Made by a program: the position numbers and the translations under genes. The notes beneath the pieces are model-generated. The model worked only from the letters and a program-made list of their open reading frames with translations, made no database searches and was not told where the DNA came from. From positions 434,001 to 498,000 of the forward strand of contig SAUG01000048.1 of the NCBI GenBank assembly GCA_011316305.1: a stretch of DNA of 64,000 bases. The letters run 5' to 3'. Shown one piece after another: positions 12,954 to 26,045 of this stretch. The DNA comes from Rusavskia elegans. Its lineage: Eukaryota > Ascomycota > Lecanoromycetes > Teloschistales > Teloschistaceae. The stretch's first letter is position 1; every line of letters starts with the position of its first letter.

Positions 12954-13859
12954 ATTTATCTAGTATACCGACTTTATAGTACGTTTTATAATAATTTTAC
13001 TAAAATATAGGAAATTATAAAGGCTTTAAACTATCTTTAAAAGGCGACAATACTAATAGTTTATAAAAAGGCTCTTACTAGGTTTGCTAAATATTATTTT
13101 TATACTAAAAGTAAAGGAAGACTAATATATAACTTTACGAAAATTTTTAATTCTATAATAAAGTTTAACCTTTATCGAAACTAGAATACTATTAAATATA
13201 AAGAAGATATAGAAAAATATTCGGGGTATATAGATAAATATCGAGACGAGTTATAGAATACTGCTATAAAAAGGAAAATAAAATAAAATAAAATAGTAAT
13301 ATATTATAAGTATACTAACTAGTTTATAGCCTGCTATAAATACCCTAAATAGTCTTTTTCGATAGCTCTAGCGTCTTCGAGTATCGATTTCTAAAGCTAA
13401 TTAAAATCTTTATACTAATACTACCGAGGATAATCTAAAATAGATATTTTAAAAAAATAATATTTCGAACTTTCTAAAATTAATATAGATAGCTCGCGAT
13501 TTTTTTTTCTATCTAATATTTTCGGTCGGAATTAAACGGACTTTTAGTTTCGCTAGAAGATTTTATCGGTAGAATCGAGTTTAAATAACTCTATAGTATA
13601 TAGAGTAGGCGATAATAATTAAATACTATAATTCAACTATAGATTTAGATCCCGACGAAATAGTAGAAGAGTTATAGGATATATTTAATCGGGTAGAAAT
13701 AGAAAATAGCGCTATATTTCTAGAAAAAAATCTATTTAAATAGGATTTTAAAAGTATATTAGATAGATTAACAAAGTATACCTTTATTTAATATTAGTAT
13801 AGTAATATATATAGGAAATAATTTCTTTTTAGACTATTATTCCTTAATTTATATAACTA

Positions 13860-15860
13860 GTTAGATAGTTTAATATTCTTTTCTATATCTTTATTTTTAT
13901 CTTCTTTTATATTTTTATTATTATCTGTCTCTATTTCCTTTTTTATATCTTTATTATAACTATTAAAATCAATACTTCCAGCTGTATTTTTATTATTTCT
14001 AAATTTCTATATAAAAGAATACTTCCCTACTATCTAATCCTTTTTATTTATTTTAATAATATTATCGCTATTTTTATTCTTCTTTCTATAAAGAAATTTA
14101 ATATATTTATTAGCCGTATTTCTACTATAACTAATTTCCTTAATGAACGCCGTCTATTATTTTAAAAAGTCTAGAGTTCTAGCGGACTAAAGCTTTTAGA
14201 AGCCGGTATAATAGATTACTCGTTATTAGATAAAATTAATAATCAAAGCTATATACTTTATTAAATATACTCTATTCGGACTATTAATAGCGATATTAAA
14301 CTAGAGAAATTATTAATAAAAAATATTTCTATACTATATAGCTCTATTTATATTTAATATAATATTCTAATATATTTTTTTACTCTATTTCTATTTTATC
14401 TACTAAATAGTTATCGCCTTTTCCGTATTTTCCGTAAAAGTTTTGGTATATAGATCGTTTTTATAGTATAATATAAGAAGAATTTTAGTACTTAGTTTAG
14501 TTTATATTACTTTATTATATTACTATAAATTCTTTTCTCGATTCTATAGTTTATTTCCTAATCTCTAGTATTCTATTCTATATCTATACTTTTCTAGAAA
14601 TCTATTTCTTTAAATTTTTTAAAATATTTATATATTATAATATAGTCAGTACTCTATTTTTTATAGAATTTATATTCGGTATCGGACTACTTTTTACTAC
14701 GTTTATAGTTTATACCTAATTTAGAATTTATAGATAGTAGTTTTATTCTAGATATAATAGATAGTATATTAAATAAAATAATAAAATAATATAATTAATG
14801 GTTTTAGAATTATCTAAAGATTTAATAGAATACGCTAGAAGTTTATAGAAATATATAGGCTCGTTTAGAATTTTAACTTTCTAGCTATCGTATAGCCGAT
14901 AATTAACTAAATAACTTTATTTCATTTCTAATCTTCTATTTTTTAATAATTAATAACTATAATAAAATATTAATATACTATATACCGTACTATATTATAT
15001 TATATTATATTATTAATCTTTCGTTCTTTTTATTTATTATAACGTAATAAATAATATATACGAATCTAAATAGAAGTAATAAATTTAAAGTAATATAATT
15101 AATTCTATAATAACGTTAAAACTATTCTAGATAAGAAATTAATTTCGTTATATAGAAATATAGTAAAGACCCGAAGAAATAAAATCAGAAAAAGTAAAAA
15201 AAAAAGTAAAAAGAAATTTTATAGAACTATAGTATCGGTAATATTCTAGAATAATATCTTCAAAATAATCTAGCTAATAATCTATTAAAAGAAATATAAA
15301 TTAAAGCCTAGAACTATTATTTTTTAAAAAATCTATAGATACTAAAAGGGCTTTAAATCTTTTATTTTTAAAGTATTATTTACTAAATTATATTATTAAA
15401 TCCTTACTAATATTACTACTATAAATATAAATAGAAAAATCGATAGGATATAAAATATAATATTAGTAGTTCTATATAATATAATAAAAAGATATATAAT
15501 TACTTTTCTAATAAATAAATATATTTCTTTACTATATTACTATATATATCCGACTATATCTATTTTTATCTATTATTACCTATTTGTAATTTATACTAAA
15601 CGTATTACTATTTAGTAGAAAGATATCTAGCTTATTAAAAGATGAATATAGAATCTAGAAATATAGCCGGAGATATAACGATAGCTAGTTAATAATAAAT
15701 TCTAAAGAATTAGAAGTTCTAAAGGAAAGATTTAAAGGAAGATATTACTATTTATATTGTACCGGTATATAAGCTAATATTTATAAATAACTATTATATA
15801 AACTAGTATTAAATAAAATCTCTTTTTTATTTATAATTACTTTCGTATTTAACTATCGAA
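13860..15860 (-). pseudogene. Second conserved region of the hAT element (copy 1)
   Basis: This stretch is the reverse complement of 18400-20360 and parallels 26280-28240. In the hAT orientation it lies between the TAGACTGG terminus and the transposase, and converges with it. It has no recognised domain and is broken by TAG/TAA. See the entry at 18400-20350 for the best-preserved copy. Confidence 0.55.
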
Positions 15861-16050
15861 TATAATTACGAGTCGTATCGGGTTGGATTTTTAAATCGAA
15901 TTTTCGGGTTAAAATCTACAACCCGATTTAGAAGTTAAATTAAAATCTATAATCCGACCCGACTATTTAGTAAATCGAACCCGGGTCGGGTTACTAAAAT
16001 CGGGTCGGGTACCCGACGGTTCGATAAAGATTCGACCCGAAGGGCGTCTT

Positions 16051-18212
16051 TTATTTTATAAATATAGATACTACAGGTCTAGATATTATTATCTAAAAAT
16101 ATAAAAATTTATTAATTCCTATTATATATAACTAGAATTCTATCCTTTTAAATAGAACCTATATAGTTCGTATAAATAAAATCTATAGGATCGCTACTAG
16201 AACGGATATAGCTTCTATAAAACTATTTATATTATTTACCCAAAATATATATTTAAAAAAAAATCGGATTTAGATTTAAAAACTTTAAATAGATTGATTT
16301 CTATCGATATATTCGCTAATTTATATAAATTCTATCTATTTAAATATTCAAGCCAGATATAATAGATACTTTCTATTTCTACCGATATTTTAGCGAGAAC
16401 TTTTAAAACTATATCGGGTATTAATAGTAAAGATATAAAAAAAGAAAAAAAAAAGAAATAGAAAGTAAAAGATTTTACGGAGCCGTATTATATAGTATTA
16501 ATATTTAATAGAAATAGATCTTTATATATATAGATTATTTATATTAAATCTGGAAAACTAAAACCGAAACTAAAACTATAGTTTTTAACTATTACTTTTG
16601 CGTCTAATATCTAAATTTATAATAATAGAAAAAGATTAATACCGGACCCGGGGATATAAAGAACATTATAGAATTCTATAAAGTAGTATTTACTATTAAT
16701 AAGATAGCTAAATACGACGGTACTTTTAGCGATCGGTCGGAAGCTAATAGTACTATCGATAAATATTATAGACTCGTTTTAGATAGATTTTATACTAGAT
16801 TCGATAAAAAGATACCGTTAAAAGGTAGTATAATAGTAATAGATATAGTTAAATATCTAACCGTTAGTAAAGTCTAGTTTATTTAATAAAGCCGATAAAG
16901 CCGTAAAAGCGAAAGTTATAAAGCTAAAGTTGGTAGAATAAAGTTTAATAACTTTTAAAACTCGATTCGATAGATTTATCTTTCGATTTATCGTTTCTTC
17001 CTTTATCGCTTTTATCTTTATTAAATACTATTACTATTGCCCCTTTAGCGTTTACCGCTACTATTTTTCTATCTTTCTACTATCTAAGCCTTATTTAATT
17101 TAAGATATAGATTATAGTAGATATCTTTTATAAAGCCGTTTCGATTATAGTAGAAATAGTATTCGATTTTAAAAGTTTATTTATTTAAGTTATTTATAGA
17201 TAGGAAGGCTTGAATTCTAGTAGTAATAGATCTACTATTACTATTTTAGTAATACTTTTTACTAAAAATAGTACTAATAGTTAAATTAAAAGTAACTATC
17301 TTTTAATTCCGTCTATTTTTACTACTAACGATAACGTTACTTTAAATAAATAAGGTATAGAAGTAGCTAAAAGCGGCTTTAAAGCCCCGAAAGAATTTTA
17401 AAATAAAAAGGCTTTCTAAAATAATAATATCTATAGCTAAAATTTTATTAATAAATTTATAAAATTTAGCTATATAAATTTCTATATTTTTAAAAAGGTA
17501 ATTATAATAGAGTTTATCTAGCTAGACGTCGAATTCTATAAATTTACTAGTATTATAGACTCTATATTATATCTAAAAAGTATCTAATATCGTTTCAATT
17601 TATAATATAGAATTTTCAATAATATTTTTAGTAATAGTATAATAGGTTATTTTAATTACTATATAGATATATCCTATAGATTTTTTTTAGTTAGAGGAAA
17701 CCAGAAATAAAGGACGTTTAATAATAGTTCGGAAATTATTAAAAACGAGGTAGACTATAATAGTTTCCTTCTAATCCGAATAAATTTCGAGCTTCGGAAC
17801 TATATTAATAGAGTAGTTAAAAATTTTTAATTGATAATTATAATATAATAGAAATAGATATAATATTAAATTTTATATTGGATTATAGAATACCGCGAAG
17901 AATAGCGTTATAGAAAAATAAATCTAAAAGAAATTCTAGAAACGAATATCTAGAAAATATAATAACTTTAAAGCCGAATAGATTATTCGAGTTTAAAAAT
18001 ATTAGAAAAAAATTAAAAACTATAAAAAAATCCGGATTATTTTTAGATATAATTAAAAGTAACTTCGATAAATAGTAATTAAAGTCCGGACGTAGATAGC
18101 TTTAGATAATAGAGTCGATTAACGATTAGTTATTTTTCCTTCTATAATTTTTAATAGAAAATTAGAAATTATAGATAGTTTAACTTATCCGGAGGTTATT
18201 AGATAATCTTTA
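16051..18212. other. RIP-degraded sequence between two hAT copies
   Basis: About 2.2 kb without usable open frames. The last 215 bp (17990-18205) match the interior of the long-TIR element at 7770-7985, so part of this may be a relative of that element, truncated by the hAT insertion at 18213. The rest is not recognised. Confidence 0.5.
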
Positions 18213-18399
18213 ATAGTCTGACCACTTCGGATCGGATTCCCGTCGAACCGTCGGAAACTCGACCCGAGTTTTAACGGGTCGGATCGAATCCTAGTATTAG
18301 AACCGAGAATCGGGTCGGATTATAGAATAGGATCCGATAGGAACCCGACCTAACCCGACTAATAATTATATTAGATAGTCGAATACGAAAGTAATTACG

Positions 18400-20350
18400 G
18401 GTAATATAAACGGTAATATATTCTATTTAATACTAGCTTCTATACCGATACTATATAAATAGTATTATCTTCCTCTAAATAATTCTATAGATATATATCT
18501 TTCCCTTAGAACTTTTAATCCTTTAGAGTTTATTATTAACTAGCTATCGTTATATCCCCGGCTATACTTCTAGATTCTATTATAACTCTTTAATAAACCA
18601 GGCGTCCTTCTACTAAATAGTAATACGTTTAATATAGATTATAGCTAGTTAATAATCTATAAAAAATAAATAAAGTCGGATATATATAGTAATATAGTAG
18701 AATAATATATTTATTTATTAGAAAAGTAATTATATATTTTTCTATTATATTCTACAGAGCTACTAATACTATATTTTATATTCTATTAATCTTCCTATTT
18801 ATATTTATAGTAGTAACGTCGGTAAGGATTTCGTAATATAGTCTAGCGAAAGATACTTTAGAAATAAAAGATTTAAAGCCCTTTTAATATCTATAGATTT
18901 CCTAAAAAATAATAGTTCTAGGCTTTTACTTATATTTCTTTTAATAGATTATAAACTAGACTATCTAGAATATATCACTTTAGAGTATTACTAGTACTAT
19001 AGCGCTATAAGATTTCCTTTTACCTTTTTTTTTACCTTTCCTTATTCTACCTCCTCGAGTTTTTACTATATTTCTATAGGACGGAATTAATTTCTTATCT
19101 AAAATAGTTTTTATATCTATTTAGATTCGTATATATTATATATTACGCTATAATAAACGAAAGAAATAAAAAACTAATAACAGAATAAAGTATAATACGG
19201 TACGGTATATAGTATATTAGTATTTTATTATAGTAATTTATTATTAAAGAATAGAAGATTAGAAATAAGGTAAAATTATTTAGGTAATCGTCGGCTATAC
19301 TATAGCTAGAAGGTTAGAACTTTAAACGAGCCTATATACTTTTATAAGCTTCTAGTATATTCTACTACTATAATTTATAAAGTTTTTAGATAATTCTATA
19401 GCTACTAATTATATTACTCTACTATATTACTTAGTATACTATCTACTATATCTAAATTAAAACTACTATATACGAAATCTAAATTAGTTATAAGCCGTAA
19501 ATATAGTAAAAAGTTGTCTAATACCGAATATAAATTCTATAAAAAATAGAGTATAGACCGTATTACGATATATAAATTCCTTAAAAGATTTAAAGAAATA
19601 GATCTCTAGAAAAGTATAGATATAGAGACGAGGGGGATCTATAATAATATAATAAAGTAATATATACTATACTAAATACTTTTCTATATATAGTATTATA
19701 CTAAAAGAGTAATATATATACTAAAGCTTTTATAGAAGATATAGAAAAGATAATAATAATTAAGTAAGTAAAGTAGGAGCAGTATAAAGTAATATATTAG
19801 GATAATATATCGAATATAAATAGAGCTATCTAGTATAGAAATAATTATTTCTAATACTTTTTCTAATCTAATATCGCCTTTAATAGTCCGAATAAGATGA
19901 TTTTAATAAAGTATATAGCCCTAATCGTTAGTTTTATCTAATAATAAGTATTCTATTATACCGGCCTCTAAAAACTTTAGTCTACTAGAGTTCTATACCC
20001 CCTAGAAAAATAGACGGCGTTTACTAAAAAATTTAGTTATAGCGGGAATACGGCTAATAAATATATTAAGTCTCCTTATAGAATAGAAGATAAGAATAGC
20101 GATAATATTTTTAAAGTTAATAAAAAAGATTAGGTAGTAAAGAGGTACTCTTCTACGCAGAATAATACTAAACTTAAAGATAATAAGGGATTAGCTAGAA
20201 GTATTAACCTTAATTAGGACGAGGATAAAAATAAGGATAAAAATAAGGATATAGAAAAGGGAGGGGATATAGAAAAGGAGGCGGAAACGGAGGCCGAGGA
20301 CGATAAGAACAAAAATATAAAGGAGATTATTAAGCTCTCTAACTAATTAT
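18400..20350 (+). pseudogene. Second ORF region of hAT copy 2, acidic/Lys-rich tail
   Basis: The plus-strand frame towards the 3' end is readable with few breaks and finishes in a charged tail rich in Asp, Glu and Lys (about 20215-20335) before a TAA at 20343-20345. Homologous sequence occurs in the inverted copy 1, in the 2,426-bp derivative and partly in the 1,536-bp derivative, so it is a standing part of this hAT family. I recognise no domain; it might be an accessory protein, or non-coding internal sequence retained by the derivatives. Confidence 0.5.
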
Positions 20351-20879
20351 TTATATCTTACAATAGTCGATTTTGATAGATATATTACTTCGATATATTA
20401 CTATATTATTAATAAAAGAAGTAATTTTATCTAAATAATATATTTTAATAAAAAATTATAGATTTAAAATCCTTAAATTCGTATATTTTAATTATTAAAC
20501 TAATTTAAACTATATTTTTATCCTAAAATATATATAAATAGACCGAGGTTCTAATATAGAGTAAATCTGATACCTACGTATAAGATTTAGTTATAAAAGT
20601 TTAATAATAGAGAGTAGAGACTAAGAGATTAAACATTTAACATTTTAATTATAAATTTCTTTATTATAAATATTTATAATTTTTAATTTAGCTAGAAGTT
20701 AATTATCTCTTTTATAGCTGTCTTTACTTTAATTTTTAGCGATATAATTTTATTTAGAATATAAAAAGTTATTTCTATATAATTAAATTAAGTTTCGAAA
20801 TTTTATCTAAAGTTTTAAAAAAGTATTCTATATAAATCTATTATAAAAGATTAATTAATAGTTTTTACTTTATAGTTTA

Positions 20880-23550
20880 TTAATCCATTCGATCTATTCT
20901 AGAAAGATTTTAACTATATTTAAATAATCTACTATATAAGAAACCTTATTAAAATATAAAACTTCTATTTAATACGGTAAAACCTTAAATTCTTTTATTT
21001 TTTTAATATTTTTCTATTCATTAAAGTCGAAAATTTAGAATTTAATATTTAAATAGACGAAATAGTCTAAATATTAGAAATAGGTATTTATTCTCTAAGC
21101 TAAGGAGTACTTAGATTAATGTATTTAAAATATTTCTAAATTCCTCTTTAAAGGGATCCTATAGAATTCTATCCTCTAGTTCTACCCGGTTATATATATT
21201 CTATAGCTCTTTTAAAGTTTTTTCTACTTCTAAATCTATAGTATAGTTATAGTATTTAAATATTATTATCTACTCTATATACTCTAGAGTTATTTACGCT
21301 CGATTCTACTAATAAACTCTCCTTATAAAACTAAAAGTCCGCTCTATTCCTATCGGAGATATTAGATAAATAAAAATATTACGAGCTATCTATACTAGTT
21401 TTAGAAAGTTCGAAGTATTATTTTTCTAGAATATCTAATTTAGATTCTCCTCGGTAGTATTAGTATAAAGATATTAATTAGCTTCGGAAGCAGCTGCTCG
21501 AGGATACTAAAATTATCGAAGAATACTATTTAAAATAAATAAAATAGACTTTAGACTAATTAGTAAAGTTATAATATATTACCCTTTTATATTACTTTAT
21601 TTTCCTCTATATAACGGGTTTTAGACCTTAATAAATTAATAGGCTCCCTATAGTATTTAGTAAAATACTCTTTAAACTTATTCCGATACCTATCTTTATA
21701 TTCTAAAAAGTCTTCTATTTCTTCGTTATTATCTTCTTTATTCTAGTCTCGATAAAGGCTAAGCTTTACTATAGGATCTAAAATATTCGTAATATTATAA
21801 ATTAATCTACCTTTACTTTTAGTATAAGAATAGTACTTTATAAGCTTTATATTAGTATTATTATTGACTATTAGTATTATTTCTTTATTAGCGTAGTTCG
21901 ATAATCGAAAATAGTACTATAAAGTCAGAATACTAAATAGATTCTAACGCCTATAGTTTTTAAAACTAATAAAGTAATCTTATAGAACGGCTGTAATATA
22001 CTATCTATAAGGAAAAGAAATTACTATTTATCTATATTAAGGGTAATCCCTTATACTTATAGGTCTTACGAATTTTCTTCTATAAATTTATTAATAAAAT
22101 AGCGTAATTAATATACCCGACGAATTATAAAATACGTCGAATAATTTCGAATATAAATATCTTAAATTATATTCCTAGGTTAGAAATTAGGATCGACCCT
22201 TTTCTAAATTTCCTTAAAGCGAAGCTTACGTTAAAGGGGAATAGAAATATAGACTATAATAGTATAAGCCTAAAATAAATATTAGTCTTAAAACTTCCAA
22301 ATTTATATTACCTACGTATATTACCTTTCTTACGATACTTAATAGGCTAGTACTAATAGGTTTTACTTGCTCTTTACCCAGTTCTTAGATAAAATCGTTA
22401 CTAATTACTTATAATCTAATAGCTTTAATAAAGTTTAAGGCTACTAAATTAATTATATAAACTAGGTAAAGTAGGGAGTTTTAGACTTAATCCTATCGGC
22501 TATCGAACCGAGTAAGAGCTTTTTTAAGCTCTTTTTTTAATATATTATTAGAACTGGTCTTATCGGTAATAATACTTAGAAGCTTCGGCCTAAGCTAGAA
22601 AAATTCTAAAAGCTTTAATAGCTTCTAGTATTATAAACGGCTAGAGTAATTAGTAAAAAGAGGTATAAATCTAATTAGACGCTCCTAAAATTAAAAATAA
22701 GTATTAACCTAGTATACGAATACTTCTAAGTACGCGACCTTTTATAGATTTAACCAGATATCCAGTATAAAGGAAATATATCCTAAGGTTTTTAAATTAG
22801 ATTTAATTTACTCGCGGATAGTATTATAGCCGTCGAAGACTATTTATATAAATTATATACAGCCGACGAGCTTTATATCTAGACGAAGTATTTATAGTAA
22901 TAGCCTAAATCTTTTATTTTCGATAGTCCGAACTAGTAGATTTAGATCTAAAAAAGTATTATATAGATATATCGAAAGTAGACTCGAATTTAATATCGCT
23001 CTTCTTCTATAATTAAAATAAACTTTATATTACCTCTTTATATTACTATTAGCTATTTACGCGGACAAGTATTAATTTAATAAAAAACTATAAGTTACGT
23101 CGCTTAGTTTCTTAGTAAATAATAGTACTAAGATATTTTCTTATAGTAGATATATTAGAAGAACTGGAGGCTATAGGATAGTCGAGAATCTTAAAATAGT
23201 TTTTATATATAATCTTAGGTAGACTAACTGTTTTTAAGGTAATCTAGTTGAGCTTTTACTACTATTTCGACTATATATATCCTATAGCTTTTCTTAACTA
23301 GAAAGGATTAACTAGTTTTCTATAGGACTTATTTTTAATACCGATAGCTATAGAAATACTAGACTACTAATATTCGAACTCTTTATAGTAATCTAGATTC
23401 TATTAAATATATCTATTATCGTTCCGAAAGACTAATACTAGATAGTCGGCTCGAATCTTATTAGCTATATTTTTAATAATCTATTTTTATTCTCTATATA
23501 ATTAATTAAATTTTAATAGTATAACGCTCGCAGATCGGCTCGCCGCCTGA
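20880..23550 (-). pseudogene. hAT transposase, RIP-broken (copy 2)
   Basis: Reading the minus strand with TAG/TAA read through gives a clear hAT-type RNase H-like transposase. Near 22750-22780 lies an ILDIW strand followed by VAYLEVFVYWVN; near 22640 FIPLFTNYSS; near 22545-22572 a degenerate TTDNASSNN-like motif (ITDKTSSNN); and near 21755-21835 the C-terminal dimerisation region (YTKSKGRLIYN, ILDPIVKL). hAT transposases cut and paste by way of hairpin intermediates and leave 8-bp duplications, as seen around the short derivatives. Many stop codons make it non-functional. Confidence 0.85.
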
Positions 23551-23620
23551 CTTATAGGATAGATCTTATCTAGAAAGGACCTGTCGGAAAGGACTTTACT
23601 AGGCGTAGAAGGATTAGATA

Positions 23621-24430
23621 CCTTAGGCGACGCTGCTTGTTTCTAGATGGCCTGTTAATTGACTATTAATTGAATGTTATATAGTAGACTAAATAGATCG
23701 CTCGTTAACAGTCAAGTATATTATAACTACTAGTAGATATCCAATATTAACGAATAAAACGTTTCTAAAAACAGCAAGTTTAGTATTATTAGCTGTTTTT
23801 AGAAAAAGTCTATTAATAATCTGTTCTATAAAACTTGAAATTAAGTTTAAATAATCTATTTACTATTATAGCTAGTTTACTAAATATAATTTGTATTTAA
23901 TAGCTTGTTAAATAAAACTTTAGATCTATTTAATATTAATTCGATATTAAAACGATATTTAAATAATATTTAAAACAATTTAATACCCTAGTATATATTT
24001 AATCTATTAATATAAAAATCTACTAGTAACTTTAGTCTAGATAGTAGAGTAGTATATAATATTCTATCCCTAGAAACTTATCCCGATTAGGATAATTCGG
24101 TAGGTTTAGCGTTCGAATCCTTCGGTTTTTAATTTTTTAAACTAATTTGGCGATTTAAATAGCCTAGATAAAATAAATCGACCTATCAGATTTTGATCTC
24201 GAAAGGCCGATCTATAAGCCGTTAGATCGATTTTTATATTTTACGGTAATTTAAAATATAATACGAACAGCCTGTTTTCGAAAAACAGTATATTTTTTTA
24301 AACAGGTATAATTAATTACGGTATATTCGTATTGCCTATACTCGATATTTTTAATCACGTGATATTCTTATTAATATGATTTAAACAGCGTATTAACAGG
24401 CCATCTAGAAACTAGCAGCGCCGCTTAAGG
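23621..24430 (-). mobile_element. 810-bp TIR element, copy 2 (inverted)
   Basis: Reverse-complement match to 1089-1898 over its full length, with identical length, TIRs CCTTAGGCGACGCTGCTTG / ...AGCAGCGCCGCTTAAGG and TA on both flanks. It is nested near the right end of hAT copy 2. Non-autonomous. Confidence 0.85.
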
Positions 24431-24724
24431 TATTTTATATTAGTCTTAAAGATTCAGGATTAATCTAACTTATATTTAGATAATAAAATAATATAGAAAG
24501 GTAATATAGATATATAGGTATTAACTGAATTATTATTTACTACTTAGTAGTAAGGAATCGACGTCTAACTAAATAGTATCTGAAGTATTAATATAAACGT
24601 ATAGTTAAAGCGAGAGGTTTTAGTAGTTTTAGCGAATTAAACCCGGGTTCCCGGGTTCGACCCGGACCCGAGTCGGGTCGGGTTAGCCAACCTAGGTTCG
24701 AAACCCGACTCGACGGCCAGTCTA

Positions 24725-26045
24725 AATAAATAGTTATAGCTATTTTTCCGTATTCCTCTAGATCGATCTCTTTATTACTCTAGTAAAATCTATTACTAAT
24801 CAAAATCTAGAGATTAGTAAAGACGAATTAGTATATTATTTATATTTCTTTTAGTACTATTTTTCTAACGCGGAATGAAATAGAAATCGCTTTTTAAAAA
24901 GACGAAGAAGCAATATCTGGATAATTACTATCTATTTATAATAAAATGAAAACCCGGGTTATTATAGTTTATTTTGGTATTGTTTAAATAATATTAACTT
25001 TCTATAAAGTTAAATATCTTATTATAGTCGACCCGGATCTTCTAGATAATACGGATAGATAGATAATTAATCGTATTTAGAGATACGACTAGAAATCCAT
25101 ATATTATATCTAGAAATTTTTTACCGTCGATGATTTTAAAAAAGTAATTATTAAATATTAGTAAGAAATTTAAACAGGGATTAAAGATAAAATATATATT
25201 TTACTATCTAATTATAATATTACTAAATAGAATAAAGATAGTAATAATAAATTTATAGAATATTTATCGGAATAGTATATCTATAGTAGAGGTTACGCTG
25301 GCTGATTATTAATATATTAGAAGTATTACTTCTAATAAAAGATATTAATATTATATTTATCTAAATCTGCTATATTTATATAAAACAAAATAAATAAACT
25401 AGTAAATACTACGAAGTTACTAAATTTATACTATTCGAGATTTATAATAAATAGTAGCTATTCTAGCTACGATAATAGCTCTATATATAAAACGTACGTT
25501 TATTATATTATTAAACGATCGGTCTATAAAAGATATAATTATAGAATCTACTATATCGGCTGCTAGCTAGTAGAATAGTAAAAGGTTTTAGAATATTTAA
25601 ATATTTTAAGTAATTTCAAAAGTTTTAGTAATTTAGAAAACTTTGATAAATAAAATATTTTAGGTAAATCAGATAATTTAACGAGCTAAAAGCGGCTAAG
25701 TCTATTTTTAAAAAACAGAGATAAAGAAAATAGATTAAACAGTTTTGAATTGATATAGAAAAATATTAATAAAGTCGTATAATAATAACGGTAGAATAAA
25801 GTAAATATCTATTATATTATAATAGTTATAGTATTAATAGATATTATTGCGTTTTACAAATAGTAAAATTTTAGATATAATAAAAGTTTATAAAAACGTA
25901 ATAATACTAGTTCTAATTGTTTTATAAAAAGCTTTAAACTATTTATCGGGTTTAGGGAACCCTAGATTCTAGAAGTGGAATATCGAAATAACCAAAGCTA
26001 ATAGAGCCGCTAGAATTTCTATTAAAATTTTGGAGTCTTCTGAAT
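24725..26045. other. RIP-degraded sequence between hAT elements
   Basis: A plus-strand phase is partly readable at about 25250-26030, broken by TAG/TAA, and rich in Ser, Asn and Tyr. No domain recognised. It ends exactly at the left target duplication of the next hAT derivative. Confidence 0.45.

Larger units (their letters stand above)
10430..13640 (+). pseudogene. hAT transposase, RIP-broken and interrupted twice
   Basis: The fragments at about 10430-11095, 12003-12090 and 12965-13640 match the better-preserved minus-strand transposase at 20880-23550. The first holds the start of the RNase H-like catalytic fold (a degenerate LDxW/T region followed by the VAYLEVF-type strand, about 10930-11080). 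The last holds the C-terminal hAT dimerisation region (YTKSKGRLIYN, about 13090-13200). The two gaps are family A insertions, and a central part is lost. Multiple TAG/TAA stops show it is dead. Confidence 0.75.
9717..16050 (-). mobile_element. Long hAT transposon, copy 1 (inverted, with two family A insertions)
   Basis: The left end (9717: TAGATTGGCT then TCGGGTCGGG and GGTTAACTAACCCGACCCG) is the reverse complement of the right end of the other hAT copies. The right end (~16050) carries the other characteristic terminus in reverse (CGGGTACCCGACGGTTCG). Inside, a plus-strand transposase (about 10430-13640) and a second conserved region on the minus strand (about 13860-15860) are arranged as in copy 2 at 18213-24724, but mirrored. 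Family A copies at 11096-11990 and 12091-12953 interrupt the transposase. Part of the transposase between them is missing compared with copy 2. No matching TSD found; the right boundary is approximate. Confidence 0.75.
18213..24724 (+). mobile_element. Long hAT transposon, copy 2
   Basis: The left terminus TAGTCTGACCACTTCGG with GATTCCCGTCGAACCGTCGG and the right terminus GTTCGAAACCCGACTCGACG then GCCAGTCTA match the ends of the short hAT derivatives. Between them lie the second conserved region (plus strand) and a minus-strand transposase; an 810-bp TIR element (23621-24430) is nested near the right end. Without it the element is about 5.7 kb. The flanking 8-mers (atctttaa / aataaata) do not match, so one boundary may be rearranged or the ends may come from different insertions. 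Confidence 0.7.

Noticed and set aside
24050..24135. Possible tRNA in the 810-bp element (GTTCGAATCC)
   Set aside because: The TTCGAAT loop is not flanked by a pairing stem and no A box is in place; treated as chance.
18205..24732. 8-bp target duplication around hAT copy 2
   Set aside because: The flanks atctttaa and aataaata do not match even when C/T changes are allowed, so no duplication is claimed.
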